Shown: positions 7,119-14,612, numbered from the stretch's first letter. The stretch: 22,068 nt of DNA from WHTB01 sp050699035 (GCA_050699035.1 JBOHDE010000042.1:1-22068), one strand, 5' to 3'. Program-made: numbers and translations. Notes: generated by a model not told the origin, from the sequence alone.

Positions 7119-8075
7119 TCAGCCGGCCAGCACCGACGCCATCAGGGCGGGGTCGACGTTGCCGCCGGACAGCACGGCGACCGTGCGCCCGGCCGGCAGT
7201 CGTTCGCGGTGCTCCAGGTAGCCCGCCACCGCGGTCGCGCCGCTCGGCTCGGCCACCAGCCGGGAGCCCAGCGCCAGCTCGCGCATCGCCGCCCGGATGC
7301 CGTCCTCCGAGACGGTCACGACGTCGTCGACGTACTCCCGGATGTGCAGCCAGGGCAGCTCACCGACTGGGCTGACCCGCAGCCCGTCGGCGATGGTGCG
7401 GTAGGTCAGCTCGACCGGCCAGGTCACCCGCTCCCCGGACCAGAAGCTCTCGGCCAGGTCCCCGGCCAGCTCGGGCTCGACCGCGATCACCCGCGCTTCG
7501 GGGCATAGTGCCTTGACCGCGACCGCGACGCCGGAGATGAGCCCGCCGCCGCTCACCGGGACGAGCACGGCGGCCAGGTCGGGCAGGTCCTCGGCGATCT
7601 CCAGGCCGAGCGTGCCCTGACCGGCGATCACCGCAGCGTCGTCGTAGGGCGGCACCAGCACCGCACCGCGCTCGGCGGCGACCTGCTCGGCGGTCGCGTC
7701 GCGCTGGTCCGGCGAGACGATGATGACCTCGGCGCCGAGCGCCCTGGTCGCGTCGACCTTGACCGCCGGCGCCGCGTTCGGCATCACCACGGTGACGGCG
7801 ACACCGGCCGCCCGGCCGGCCCAGGCGAGGGCACGGGCGTGGTTGCCGGACGAGTGCGTCACGACCCCGCACGCCCGCTGCTCGGCGGTGAGCAGTGCGA
7901 CTGCGTTGCTGGCCCCGCGGATCTTGAAGACGCCGATCGGTTGCAGCGACTCGGCTTTCACCGACAACGGCAGGGCGTCGTCGGCCCAGGAGCACGAGAG
8001 CACGGGGGTACGGGTGACCAGGCCCTCGATCCGGCGGGCGGCCGCCCGGATGTCATCAATCGTGACCAATCGCAT
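7119..8075 (-). CDS. Serine/threonine dehydratase (threonine ammonia-lyase type), no ACT domain
   Basis: This is a fold-type II PLP enzyme of 318 residues predicted to deaminate L-threonine or L-serine to the 2-oxo acid and ammonia. The PLP Lys is in FKIRGASNA (K51), the substrate loop is SSGNHA (75-80), the glycine-rich phosphate-binding loop is VPVSGGGLISG (about 173-183), and a late SGGN motif is present. It stops after the catalytic domain, so it lacks the regulatory ACT region of biosynthetic IlvA and looks like the catabolic or serine-racemase-like subgroup. Substrate cannot be settled from sequence. The ATG at 8075 is six bases after a CAGAAT -10-like element, with no Shine-Dalgarno, so a leaderless start is plausible. 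It is divergent from a small membrane-protein gene 35 bp away. Confidence 0.88.
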   Translation of the reverse strand: MRLVTIDDIRAAARRIEGLVTRTPVLSCSWADDALPLSVKAESLQPIGVFKIRGASNAVALLTAEQRACGVVTHSSGNHARALAWAGRAAGVAVTVVMPNAAPAVKVDATRALGAEVIIVSPDQRDATAEQVAAERGAVLVPPYDDAAVIAGQGTLGLEIAEDLPDLAAVLVPVSGGGLISGVAVAVKALCPEARVIAVEPELAGDLAESFWSGERVTWPVELTYRTIADGLRVSPVGELPWLHIREYVDDVVTVSEDGIRAAMRELALGSRLVAEPSGATAVAGYLEHRERLPAGRTVAVLSGGNVDPALMASVLAG

Positions 8076-8081
8076 GCAGAC

Positions 8082-8087
8082 ATTCTG
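8082..8087 (-). promoter_or_regulatory. Candidate leaderless -10 element for the dehydratase gene
   Basis: CAGAAT on the minus strand is followed by exactly six bases (GTCTGC) and then the ATG at 8075. That is the spacing expected if transcription begins at the A of the start codon. No ribosome binding site is present. Confidence 0.4.
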
Positions 8088-8098
8088 CTGGCACGACC

Positions 8099-8104
8099 TA
8101 CTCT
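8099..8104 (+). promoter_or_regulatory. Candidate leaderless -10 element for the PLDc_N-like gene
   Basis: TACTCT fits TANNNT and is followed by six bases (TGTCAG) and then the ATG at 8111, so transcription probably starts at the initiation codon. No Shine-Dalgarno is present and the divergent intergenic region is only 35 bp. Confidence 0.5.
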
Positions 8105-8110
8105 TGTCAG

Positions 8111-8395
8111 ATGGGTAAAGCTCTGCTCGTGGTCGTACCCGTGGTGCTGGCGATCTACTGCCTGATCCAGGTGCTGCAGGCCCGCCATGGCGTACGCGGC
8201 CTCCCTCGTTGGGCCTGGGCGGTGCTGATCGTCATGGTGCCGCTCATCGGCGCGATCGCGTGGCTCGTGCTCGGCCGGCCGCAACGGGGCCGCCCGCCCC
8301 AGCGGCCGCAACGCCGGACCATCGCCCCCGACGACGACCCCGACTTCCTGCGCGGGCTCGACTACCGGCAGCCCCGCGACCCCACCGACGACTGA
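8111..8395 (+). CDS. Small membrane protein with PLDc_N-like (phospholipase D nuclease N-terminal) region
   Basis: The 94-residue protein has two hydrophobic helices (about 4-23 and 33-55) linked by a short basic stretch with GVRGLPRWAW. A polar, Pro/Arg-rich then acidic tail follows. The RWAWAVLIVMVPLIGAIAWLVLGRP pattern is the usual look of the PLDc_N family, which also stands alone in actinobacteria without the catalytic HKD domain. There is no HKD motif here, so no phospholipase activity is implied. Function is unknown. It is convergent with ccsB across a long palindrome. Confidence 0.75.
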   Translation: MGKALLVVVPVVLAIYCLIQVLQARHGVRGLPRWAWAVLIVMVPLIGAIAWLVLGRPQRGRPPQRPQRRTIAPDDDPDFLRGLDYRQPRDPTDD

Positions 8396-8405
8396 CCCCG
8401 GTCTT

Positions 8406-8476
8406 CCCCCGTTGAGTGTGACGTTTTCGACGCGACACGCCGGCGTGTCCGTCGAAAACGTCACACTCAACGGGGG
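8406..8476. repeat. Long intergenic palindrome, copy 1 of a two-copy element; probable bidirectional terminator
   Basis: The outer arms 8406-8431 and 8451-8476 are perfect 26-nt reverse complements. Inside is a 16-bp perfect palindrome, GACACGCCGGCGTGTC (8434-8449), separated from the outer stem by a small internal loop (GC at 8432-8433 against C at 8450). It lies 10 nt after the upstream stop and 15 nt before the ccsB stop. There is no T-run on either side. A close copy lies at 15938-16004. Confidence 0.8.
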
Positions 8477-8491
8477 CGGGCGGGCAGAACG

Positions 8492-9454
8492 TCAGCCGAC
8501 GCCGCCGTACGAATGCAGGCCGCTGGCGAACAGGTTGATGCCGACGTAGTTGAACAGGAACGTCAGGAACGCCGCCAGCGCCAGGTAGGCCGCCTTCCGG
8601 CCCTGCCAGCCGGCGGTCGCCCGGGCATGCAGGTACGCCGCGTAGACGACCCAGGTGATGAACGCCCAGACCTCCTTCGGGTCCCAGCCCCAGTAGCGGC
8701 CCCACGCGTACTCGGCCCAGATCGGCCCCGCCACCAAGACGCCGAACGTCCACAGCGGGAACGCGAACGCGTGCACCCGGAACGCCACCCGGTCGAGGAA
8801 TGCCGCCGCCGGCATCCGGCCCACCACACCGCCGAGGGCCCCGACCCGCTCAGCCCGCTCACGGACCAGGTAGAGCACCGAGACGAAGGCACCGACGGCG
8901 AACGCCCCACCCGAGAGCGCAGCCGCGGCGACATGGATCACCAGCCAGTACGAATGCAGCGCGGGCACCAGCGGACCGGGCGCGACGTACAGGGCCGGGA
9001 CCAGCATCGAGGCCGCGAGTACGACGGCCACGAAGGCCGTCACCAGCAGGCCGAGCCAGCGCAGCTTGAACAGCTTGACCGCGACCAGGTAGGCGCCGGT
9101 CACCGCCAGCGCACCCGAGGTGTTGAACTCGAACATGTTGCCCCACGGGACCCGCTCGGCCGCAGCCGCGCGGGCGACCACACCGACGAGGTGGATGACG
9201 AACGCCAGCCCGGTCAGCGAGAGACCGATCCGGCCGACCACCTCGAAGCGCGACTCGGCCGGGGGCGCCGTGACGTCCGGCGACGGCGGCACCGCCGCCC
9301 CGGCGCCGACCAGCTCACGCCGACTCTCGACCGGCGTCTCGACCTGTTGGGCGAACGCCCACTCGGCCACGTGGGCGACCAGTGCCAGCACGTACACCAC
9401 GGTCGCCGACGCGAACGCGAGGTTGGACAGCGAGCCCCACTCGGTCATGGTCAC
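8492..9454 (-). CDS. ccsB: Cytochrome c biogenesis protein CcsB/ResC (System II haem handling)
   Basis: This polytopic membrane protein is the CcsA/ResC-type half of the System II haem transporter-lyase that attaches haem to apocytochrome c outside the membrane. The 320-residue protein has the haem-binding WGRYWGWDPKEVWAF motif (251-265) between hydrophobic segments. Conserved-type His residues flank it (H167, H174, H228, H276), and WGNMFEF (104-110) is also characteristic. About eight TM helices are visible. The start is a GTG at 9454 overlapping the resB stop as GTGA, with AGGAGG four bases upstream. An ATG two codons later (9448) would be ten bases from the same site and is also possible. 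It is the last gene of the hemL-to-ccsB unit. Confidence 0.94.
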   Translation of the reverse strand: MTMTEWGSLSNLAFASATVVYVLALVAHVAEWAFAQQVETPVESRRELVGAGAAVPPSPDVTAPPAESRFEVVGRIGLSLTGLAFVIHLVGVVARAAAAERVPWGNMFEFNTSGALAVTGAYLVAVKLFKLRWLGLLVTAFVAVVLAASMLVPALYVAPGPLVPALHSYWLVIHVAAAALSGGAFAVGAFVSVLYLVRERAERVGALGGVVGRMPAAAFLDRVAFRVHAFAFPLWTFGVLVAGPIWAEYAWGRYWGWDPKEVWAFITWVVYAAYLHARATAGWQGRKAAYLALAAFLTFLFNYVGINLFASGLHSYGGVG

Positions 9455-11031
9455 GACGACTCCTCCTGCTCGGGCTGATCCTTCGCGGGCTCACCGATCG
9501 CCGCCACCAGGTCGTCGAGACCGGACGCGAGGTCACCCCCGGACACCCGGTCGAGGCCGGCCGCCTCGACCACGGTACGCCCGTCCGGTCCGCCCCCGGC
9601 CACCCGGACCCAGGTGCGCCGCGGCCTGATGTAGAGCGACGTGACCATGCCGGCCAGGCCGAGCAGCACACCGGCCAGCGCGACGCTCTTGCCGGGGGTG
9701 TGGCTGACCTGCAGCTGCACAGCCCGGTTCAGCCCGGCGAACGTCACCGACCCGGCCCCGCCCGGGAGCTGCTTGGTCTGCCCGGGCTCCAGCAGCAGCC
9801 GGAACGGCTCGCCGTCCTCCTCCATCTGGGTCAGCCCGTCCTTGTCGAGTACGTAGACCGACTGCGGCCGGCCGTCGTCCATGCCGAGGTCGCCGGTGAA
9901 CCCGGTCAGCACGAGCGCCGGCCGCAGCGCGTCGGGGAACGTCGAGTGCGGGCCACGCTCGGGCGTGATCGCGAACGTCGGCAGGAAGAAGCCCTCGAAC
10001 CCGATCTGGGTCGGCTGCGCGTCGGGCACCTTCACCACGCCGAACGACGTGTTGGACGAGTCCTGCGGCAGGAACGGCACCGGCCCGCTGAACGCCACGT
10101 CCCCGTTGCCGTCCCGTACCGTGACCTCGGGCGCATACCCGTTGCCCACCAGGAAGACCGACGTGCCGCCGATCTCCAGTGGCTCGTTGACGGCCAGCGC
10201 CTTGCTCCGTGGATCCGCCCCCGGCTCGGTCAGGTAGCTGAGCGTGGCGTCGAACGACCGGGCGGCGCCGCGCTGCTCGTCACCCATCTCGTAGGTCGCC
10301 TCGAACTCCTCGAGGGTGAGCGAGAACGGCACCAGGTCGTCGACGTCGTACAGCGCGCCCGGCTTGAACTCGTCGTACTGCGTCAGGGTGTTGGAGAACC
10401 CCTGCCCCTCGGCGAGGTAGGCCCCGCCCTTGAAGCCGAACAGCGCGCCGTACGCCACCCCGGCGAGGACGACGAGCACCGACAGGTGGAACACCAGGTT
10501 GCCGGCCTCCCGGTAGCGGCCGCGCTCCGCGGCGAGCACCACCCGACCCGAGTCGTCGGCATAGCGGCGTACCCGGAACCGGGACCGACGCAGGGCCTGC
10601 TCGGCGGCGGCGGCGACGTCGTCGACGGCAGCGGCCGAGCTCCATGTACGGTGCTCCGGCAGCCGGGCGAGGTGGCGCGGCGCCGGCGGTGGCTGCGCCC
10701 GGAAGCTGCGCCAGTACTGCCGGGTGCGCGGGATGATGCAGCCGACCAGCGACAGCATCAGGAGTACGTAGACCGCGCCGAACCACACCGACGTATAGAC
10801 GGTGAACAGGCCGAGCCGGTCGTACCACTCCCCGAGCGTCGGGTTGGCCTCGCGGAAGGCGAACACCTCACTCGGGCTCACCGCCTGCTGCGGGATCAGC
10901 GAGCCCGGGATCGCCGCCATCGCCAGCAGGAAGAGCAGGATCAGCGCGGTGCGCATCGAGGTCAGCCGACGCCAGGCCCAGCGGCCGAGCTCGAGCGGCG
11001 ACAGCGCGGACGCCCTGGCCTGCTGGTCCAT
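9451..11031 (-). CDS. resB: Cytochrome c biogenesis protein ResB/Ccs1
   Basis: ResB is the partner of CcsB in System II and presents apocytochrome and haem at the outer membrane face. The 526-residue protein has TM helices at about 27-47, 79-100, 177-198 and 449-468. A large extracytoplasmic domain (about 199-448) sits between the third and fourth, which is the ResB topology. RRLTSMRTALILLFLLAMAAIPGS near the start and AERGRYREAGNLVFH before the third helix are family-like; H182 and H444 are candidate functional His residues. The ATG at 11031 shares one base with the ccdA stop (TGATG). A GTG one codon upstream (11034) would overlap as GTGA. The frame runs much further upstream only as a shadow of ccdA. 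Confidence 0.94.
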   Translation of the reverse strand: MDQQARASALSPLELGRWAWRRLTSMRTALILLFLLAMAAIPGSLIPQQAVSPSEVFAFREANPTLGEWYDRLGLFTVYTSVWFGAVYVLLMLSLVGCIIPRTRQYWRSFRAQPPPAPRHLARLPEHRTWSSAAAVDDVAAAAEQALRRSRFRVRRYADDSGRVVLAAERGRYREAGNLVFHLSVLVVLAGVAYGALFGFKGGAYLAEGQGFSNTLTQYDEFKPGALYDVDDLVPFSLTLEEFEATYEMGDEQRGAARSFDATLSYLTEPGADPRSKALAVNEPLEIGGTSVFLVGNGYAPEVTVRDGNGDVAFSGPVPFLPQDSSNTSFGVVKVPDAQPTQIGFEGFFLPTFAITPERGPHSTFPDALRPALVLTGFTGDLGMDDGRPQSVYVLDKDGLTQMEEDGEPFRLLLEPGQTKQLPGGAGSVTFAGLNRAVQLQVSHTPGKSVALAGVLLGLAGMVTSLYIRPRRTWVRVAGGGPDGRTVVEAAGLDRVSGGDLASGLDDLVAAIGEPAKDQPEQEESS

Positions 11032-11789
11032 CACACCACCGTCGAGAAGCTGGTCGTCCAGCCGAGCATCTCCGCGACCAGCTGGTCCCACCAGCCGGTG
11101 ACCAGCAGCACACCGACCAGGATGAGCATGACCCCACCGACCCGGGTCACCCACTGCTGATGGCGGCGCACGACGCCGACGGCACCGAGCATCTTGCGGA
11201 ACGCCAACGCGGCAAGGACGAACGGCAGGCCCAGGCCGAGGCAGTAGACGAAGGTGAGGAATGCGCCGCGACCGGCGGACGCTTCGTTGGCGCTGAGCGT
11301 GAGCACGGCGCCGAGGGTCGGGCCGATGCACGGGGTCCAGCCCACGCCGAACAGCACGCCGAGCATCGGCGCCGCGGCCACGCCGACCGCGGGCACCCGG
11401 TGGAAGCGCACGTCCCGCTGCAGCAGCGGCACCATGCCGAGGAACGCGATCCCGAGCACGATCGTGACGCCGCCCAGGATGCGGGTGATCGTCTGCTGGT
11501 GCTCGAGGAGCAGGTCGCCGAGGGCGCCGAACAACGCGCCGTACGACACGAACACCGCGCTGAAGCCGAGCACGAACAGCACCGACCCGAGCAGCATCCG
11601 GCCCCGCGCCCGAGCGGACTGCTGAGCCTGTAGGTCGGCACCGGACAGCCCGGTCATGTACGACACGTAGCCGGGGAGCAGCGGCAGCACGCAGGGCGAC
11701 AGGAACGACACCAGCCCGGCGAGCAGCGCGATCGGCGCGGCCAGTAAGAGCGTGCCGTCGGTGACGGACTCGTGCAACCAGTCGGTCAT
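11031..11789 (-). CDS. ccdA: Thiol-disulfide reductant transporter CcdA (DsbD-family)
   Basis: This membrane protein carries reducing equivalents from cytosolic thioredoxin to the extracytoplasmic thioredoxin-like protein that keeps apocytochrome CXXCH cysteines reduced. The 252-residue protein has six hydrophobic segments. The two redox Cys residues lie in FLSPCVLPLLPGY (C33) and GWTPCIGPT (C154), the typical CcdA signatures. Its ATG (11789) overlaps the tlpA stop as ATGA, so the electron donor and its acceptor are translationally coupled. Confidence 0.95.
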   Translation of the reverse strand: MTDWLHESVTDGTLLLAAPIALLAGLVSFLSPCVLPLLPGYVSYMTGLSGADLQAQQSARARGRMLLGSVLFVLGFSAVFVSYGALFGALGDLLLEHQQTITRILGGVTIVLGIAFLGMVPLLQRDVRFHRVPAVGVAAAPMLGVLFGVGWTPCIGPTLGAVLTLSANEASAGRGAFLTFVYCLGLGLPFVLAALAFRKMLGAVGVVRRHQQWVTRVGGVMLILVGVLLVTGWWDQLVAEMLGWTTSFSTVV

Positions 11790-12355
11790 GTGGCGCCACC
11801 ACGTATGTCGTCGACGACGCCGACCAGGGTCGACCGGGTCACCTCGCCCGACACCAGCGCGGCGACCCGTCCGTCGGCATCGACCACGATCGTGCTGGGG
11901 ATGCTCACCGCGCGCGGCTCGAGGCCGAGCAGGGTGGAGCTGTCCGGGTCGTAGATGCTGGGGTACGCGATCTCGTACCGTCGCTCGAATGCCCGCGCCC
12001 GGTCCTGCTGACCGTGGTCCTTGACGTTGATGCCGATGAACTGGACGTCGTCACCGGCCAGCTCCGCCGCGGCGGCCTTCAGCTCCGGGGCTTCGGATCG
12101 GCACGGGCCGCACCATGAGCCCCAGACGTTGAGCACGACCACCTGCCCGGCGAAGTCGGACAGCGCGACCGGCTCGTCGTCGAGCGACGTCCCACTGATC
12201 TGCGGCGCGGCCTTCCGGTCATCGGCTGGCACGATCTGGACCGTACCCGCGCCGGACACGAACCCCTCCGCGCCGCCCCGGGTCTGACTGCAGCCAGACA
12301 CCGAGGTGGCCACCAGCGTCGCCGCCGCGACCGCGGCGAGGGCACGGCCTGACAT
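11786..12355 (-). CDS. TlpA/ResA-like lipoprotein thiol-disulfide reductase
   Basis: The 189-residue thioredoxin-fold lipoprotein is predicted to be anchored on the outer face of the membrane. The signal peptide ends in the lipobox VSGC (Cys22). The redox motif is WCGPC (81-85), preceded by VVVLNVWGS, and the cis-Pro loop is SIPSTIVVDADG (P153). It should reduce apocytochrome c haem-binding cysteines using electrons from CcdA, the next gene, whose start overlaps its stop as ATGA. The start codon is six bases after the stop of the histidine phosphatase gene. Confidence 0.92.
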   Translation of the reverse strand: MSGRALAAVAAATLVATSVSGCSQTRGGAEGFVSGAGTVQIVPADDRKAAPQISGTSLDDEPVALSDFAGQVVVLNVWGSWCGPCRSEAPELKAAAAELAGDDVQFIGINVKDHGQQDRARAFERRYEIAYPSIYDPDSSTLLGLEPRAVSIPSTIVVDADGRVAALVSGEVTRSTLVGVVDDIRGGAT

Positions 12356-12361
12356 GGCGGG

Positions 12362-13048
12362 TCAGGCTCCCGCACTGAACGACTTGCCGCGGACCGGGAG
12401 CAGGTCGGCGGCCGGCTCCGAGTACGCGACGGAGACGATCTCGTCGGCGATGTAGGTGAACGACGTGAGGCTGGCCAGGCTGCACTGCCGCCGCCGTGGG
12501 TCGTGCAGGAAGGCGCGCCCCTCGACCGCCGACCGCACGATCCAGATCGGCAGCTGGTGGGACACGACCAGCGCCTCGTGACCTCGGGCGGCGTCGCGCG
12601 CGTCGCTCATCGCCGCCAGCATCCGCGGCACGATCTGCCGGTACGGCTCACCCCACGACGGCCGCCACGGGTTGCGCAGGTGCCACCACGACGCCGGCCT
12701 GCGCAGCGCGCCGTCACCGACACCGAACGCCTTGCCCTCGAAGTAGTTGCCGGCCTCGATCACCCGGCGGTCGGTGACGATGTCGAGGCCGAGCGCCTTC
12801 GAGCTCGGCTGCGCAGTCTCCTGGGCCCGGTCCAGCGGCGACGCCACCAGGTGGGTGATGTCGCGGTCGCGCACGGTCTCGGCGACCCGCTCGGCCATCG
12901 CCGTACCCAGCTCGGACAGGTGGTAGTCGGGCAGCCGCCCGTACAGGACGCCGTCGGGGTTGTGCACCTCACCGTGCCGCAGCAGGTGGACGACGGTCGC
13001 CCGCCCGGCCGTCGCCCTGCCGGCGGGTCGGTCGTCGTGCGTGCTCAT
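12362..13048 (-). CDS. Histidine phosphatase (phosphoglycerate mutase-like) protein
   Basis: The 228-residue histidine-phosphatase-superfamily protein has the phosphohistidine motif LRHGE (H25 as the nucleophile), an Arg in SPLDRAQETA (R74), a Glu near EAGNYFEG (E98) and the second His in VVSHQ (H164). All core catalytic residues are therefore present. The substrate is unknown. A similar gene sits between hemL and the thioredoxin-like gene in mycobacteria (Rv0525 position), so the link to haem or cytochrome biogenesis is contextual only. The ATG at 13048 overlaps the hemL stop as ATGA. The longer upstream frame is a hemL shadow. Confidence 0.9.
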   Translation of the reverse strand: MSTHDDRPAGRATAGRATVVHLLRHGEVHNPDGVLYGRLPDYHLSELGTAMAERVAETVRDRDITHLVASPLDRAQETAQPSSKALGLDIVTDRRVIEAGNYFEGKAFGVGDGALRRPASWWHLRNPWRPSWGEPYRQIVPRMLAAMSDARDAARGHEALVVSHQLPIWIVRSAVEGRAFLHDPRRRQCSLASLTSFTYIADEIVSVAYSEPAADLLPVRGKSFSAGA

Positions 13049-14391
13049 CCAGGTCCCTCGTCGTCGGGTCGAGCAACGGCGGCCGCCGCGGCGGCGTGCG
13101 GGACCGCCTCGGCGATGCGGTCGAGCGCAGCGTCGTCGTGCGCGGCGCTGACGAACCACGCCTCGAACGCGCTCGGCGGCAGGTAGACACCGTGCGCCAG
13201 CATCGCGTGGAAGAACGCCCGGAAGCGGTGCTGGGCCTGCCGTTGCGCGCCGTCGAAGTCGCGTACGGACGTGACTGCGTCGTCTCCGTCCTCTACGAAG
13301 AAGACACTGAAGAGGTTCCCCGCGGCCTGCACGACATGCGGAACGGCCGCCTCGGTGAGCGCCTTCCCGACCAGCTGCTGGACCTGTGCGGCGGCGGCGT
13401 CGACCCGGCGGTAGACGTCGGCGGTCGCCAGCCGGAGCGTGGTGAGCCCGGCGGTGACGGCGACCGGGTTCCCCGACAACGTGCCCGCCTGGTAGACGGG
13501 TCCGTCGGGCGCCAGCTGCGCCATCAGGTCGGTCCGGCCGCCGAACGCCGCGGCCGGGAACCCGCCCCCCATCACCTTGCCGAACGTCATCAGGTCGGGT
13601 CGCCAGCCGTCACCGTCGATGCCGTGGTAGCCGCTGCGGCTGACCCGGAAGCCGGTCATCACCTCGTCGCTGACCATCAGCGCGCCGTGCGCGGCGCAGG
13701 TCTCGGCGAGGAACCGGTTGAACCCGGCCTCCGGCGTGACCACGCCCATGTTGCCCGGCGCCGCCTCGGTGATCAGGCCGGCGATCCGGTCGCCGTGCTC
13801 GGCGAACGCGGCGGAGACCGCGGCCCGGTCGTTGTACGGGAGGACGAGGGTGGCGGCCGTCGCCGCCGCCGGCACCCCGGGCGTACCCGGTAGCCCGAAG
13901 GTGACCACTCCGGACCCGGCCGCCGCGAGCAGGGAGTCGACGTGCCCGTGGTAGCAGCCGGCGAACTTCACCACGAGGTCGCGGCCGGTGACCCCACGGG
14001 CCAGCCGGATGGCCGACATCGTCGCCTCGGTGCCGGACGACACCAACCGGACCGAGTCGACCGGCGTACGGTCGACGATCTCCTCGGCCAGCTCGACCTC
14101 GGGCCGGGCGGGCGCGCCGTACGACGTGCCGGCGCCGACCGCGCTCTGCACCGCGGCGACCACCTCGGGGTGTGCGTGCCCAAGCAGCATCGGACCCCAC
14201 GAGCAGACCAGGTCGACGTACTCCCGGCCGTCGGCGTCCACCAGGTACGCGCCGTGGGCCGACGCGATGAAACGCGGGGTGCCGCCGACCGCGCCGAACG
14301 CGCGCACCGGGGAGTTGACCCCTCCCGGCGTCACCGCGCGAGCGCGGTCGAACAGCTGCTGGGAGTGCGGCGCGTCGGCGGGGTACGGCAT
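13045..14391 (-). CDS. hemL: Glutamate-1-semialdehyde 2,1-aminomutase (HemL)
   Basis: This fold-type I PLP enzyme converts glutamate-1-semialdehyde to 5-aminolevulinate, the second step of the C5 haem pathway whose first enzyme, HemA, is encoded at 19759-21060. The 448-residue protein starts with the family-like LFDRARAVTPGGVNSPVRAF. It has SSGTEATMSAIRLAR, CYHGHVD, SDEVMTGFR (D242 contacts the PLP pyridine N), and the PLP Lys in TFGKVMGGG (K272). The C-terminus ends in an Ala-rich, then acidic tail. I chose the ATG at 14391. A GTG directly before it (14394) is an alternative and lies six bases after a GACAAT -10-like element. It heads the hemL-phosphatase-tlpA-ccdA-resB-ccsB unit. Confidence 0.95.
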   Translation of the reverse strand: MPYPADAPHSQQLFDRARAVTPGGVNSPVRAFGAVGGTPRFIASAHGAYLVDADGREYVDLVCSWGPMLLGHAHPEVVAAVQSAVGAGTSYGAPARPEVELAEEIVDRTPVDSVRLVSSGTEATMSAIRLARGVTGRDLVVKFAGCYHGHVDSLLAAAGSGVVTFGLPGTPGVPAAATAATLVLPYNDRAAVSAAFAEHGDRIAGLITEAAPGNMGVVTPEAGFNRFLAETCAAHGALMVSDEVMTGFRVSRSGYHGIDGDGWRPDLMTFGKVMGGGFPAAAFGGRTDLMAQLAPDGPVYQAGTLSGNPVAVTAGLTTLRLATADVYRRVDAAAAQVQQLVGKALTEAAVPHVVQAAGNLFSVFFVEDGDDAVTSVRDFDGAQRQAQHRFRAFFHAMLAHGVYLPPSAFEAWFVSAAHDDAALDRIAEAVPHAAAAAAVARPDDEGPG

Positions 14392-14400
14392 CACCGAGCC

Positions 14401-14406
14401 ATTGTC
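14401..14406 (-). promoter_or_regulatory. Candidate leaderless -10 element for hemL
   Basis: GACAAT on the minus strand is followed by six bases (GGCTCG) and then the GTG at 14394. No Shine-Dalgarno precedes the GTG or the next ATG. The first base deviates from the TANNNT pattern. Confidence 0.3.
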
Positions 14407-14504
14407 GCCTGCACGGCCGGCCGGCTCCACCCGGGGTCACGGTGGCCTACGCGGCGTCTGTAAACGCCTGTGACACTCGGTGTGCAAGATGGGTCACATC
14501 CGGA

Positions 14505-14533
14505 TAGACCGCGTCATGACCGTCGCGTAACCT
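14505..14533 (+). promoter_or_regulatory. Candidate promoter of the lytic transglycosylase gene
   Basis: TAGACC (14505-14510) matches TTGACA at four of six positions. A 17-bp spacer separates it from TAACCT (14528-14533), a TANNNT -10. Transcription would begin near 14540, giving a leader of about 70 nt. Upstream, GTAAAC and GTGACAC start ten bases apart at 14460 and 14470, a direct-repeat layout that could be a regulator site. Confidence 0.45.
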
Positions 14534-14543
14534 CGTTCCCTGG

Positions 14544-14588
14544 GTGTCGTTGACCAGGCACGAGGGATGAACCGTGCGAAACGGACAC
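14544..14588 (+). other. Predicted stem-loop in the lytic transglycosylase leader
   Basis: GTGTCGTT (14544-14551) can pair with AACGGACAC (14580-14588) with one bulged G. The enclosed segment can form a second stem, GCACG (14558-14562) with CGTGC (14573-14577). An alternative pairing, CCTGG (14539-14543) with CCAGG (14554-14558), competes with it. The structure ends 12 nt before the ribosome binding site GGAGGG, so a role in translation or stability is possible. Confidence 0.35.
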
Positions 14589-14612
14589 GTGGAGTAACCG
14601 GAGGGAACGTAG

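Noticed and set aside
8111..8395. Phospholipase D activity for the PLDc_N-like protein
   Set aside because: The 94-residue protein has no HKD motif or catalytic domain, only the membrane N-terminal region.
11035..11802. Upstream extension of the resB frame by over 250 codons
   Set aside because: It lies wholly within ccdA in another frame and has no ResB character. The ATG at 11031 gives the expected N-terminal helix.
14392..14612. Full c-di-AMP (ydaO-type) riboswitch before the transglycosylase gene
   Set aside because: Only a short match to the 3' end could be seen; the conserved 5' half and the GGGAACCC-type element were not found. It is kept only as a test in the findings.
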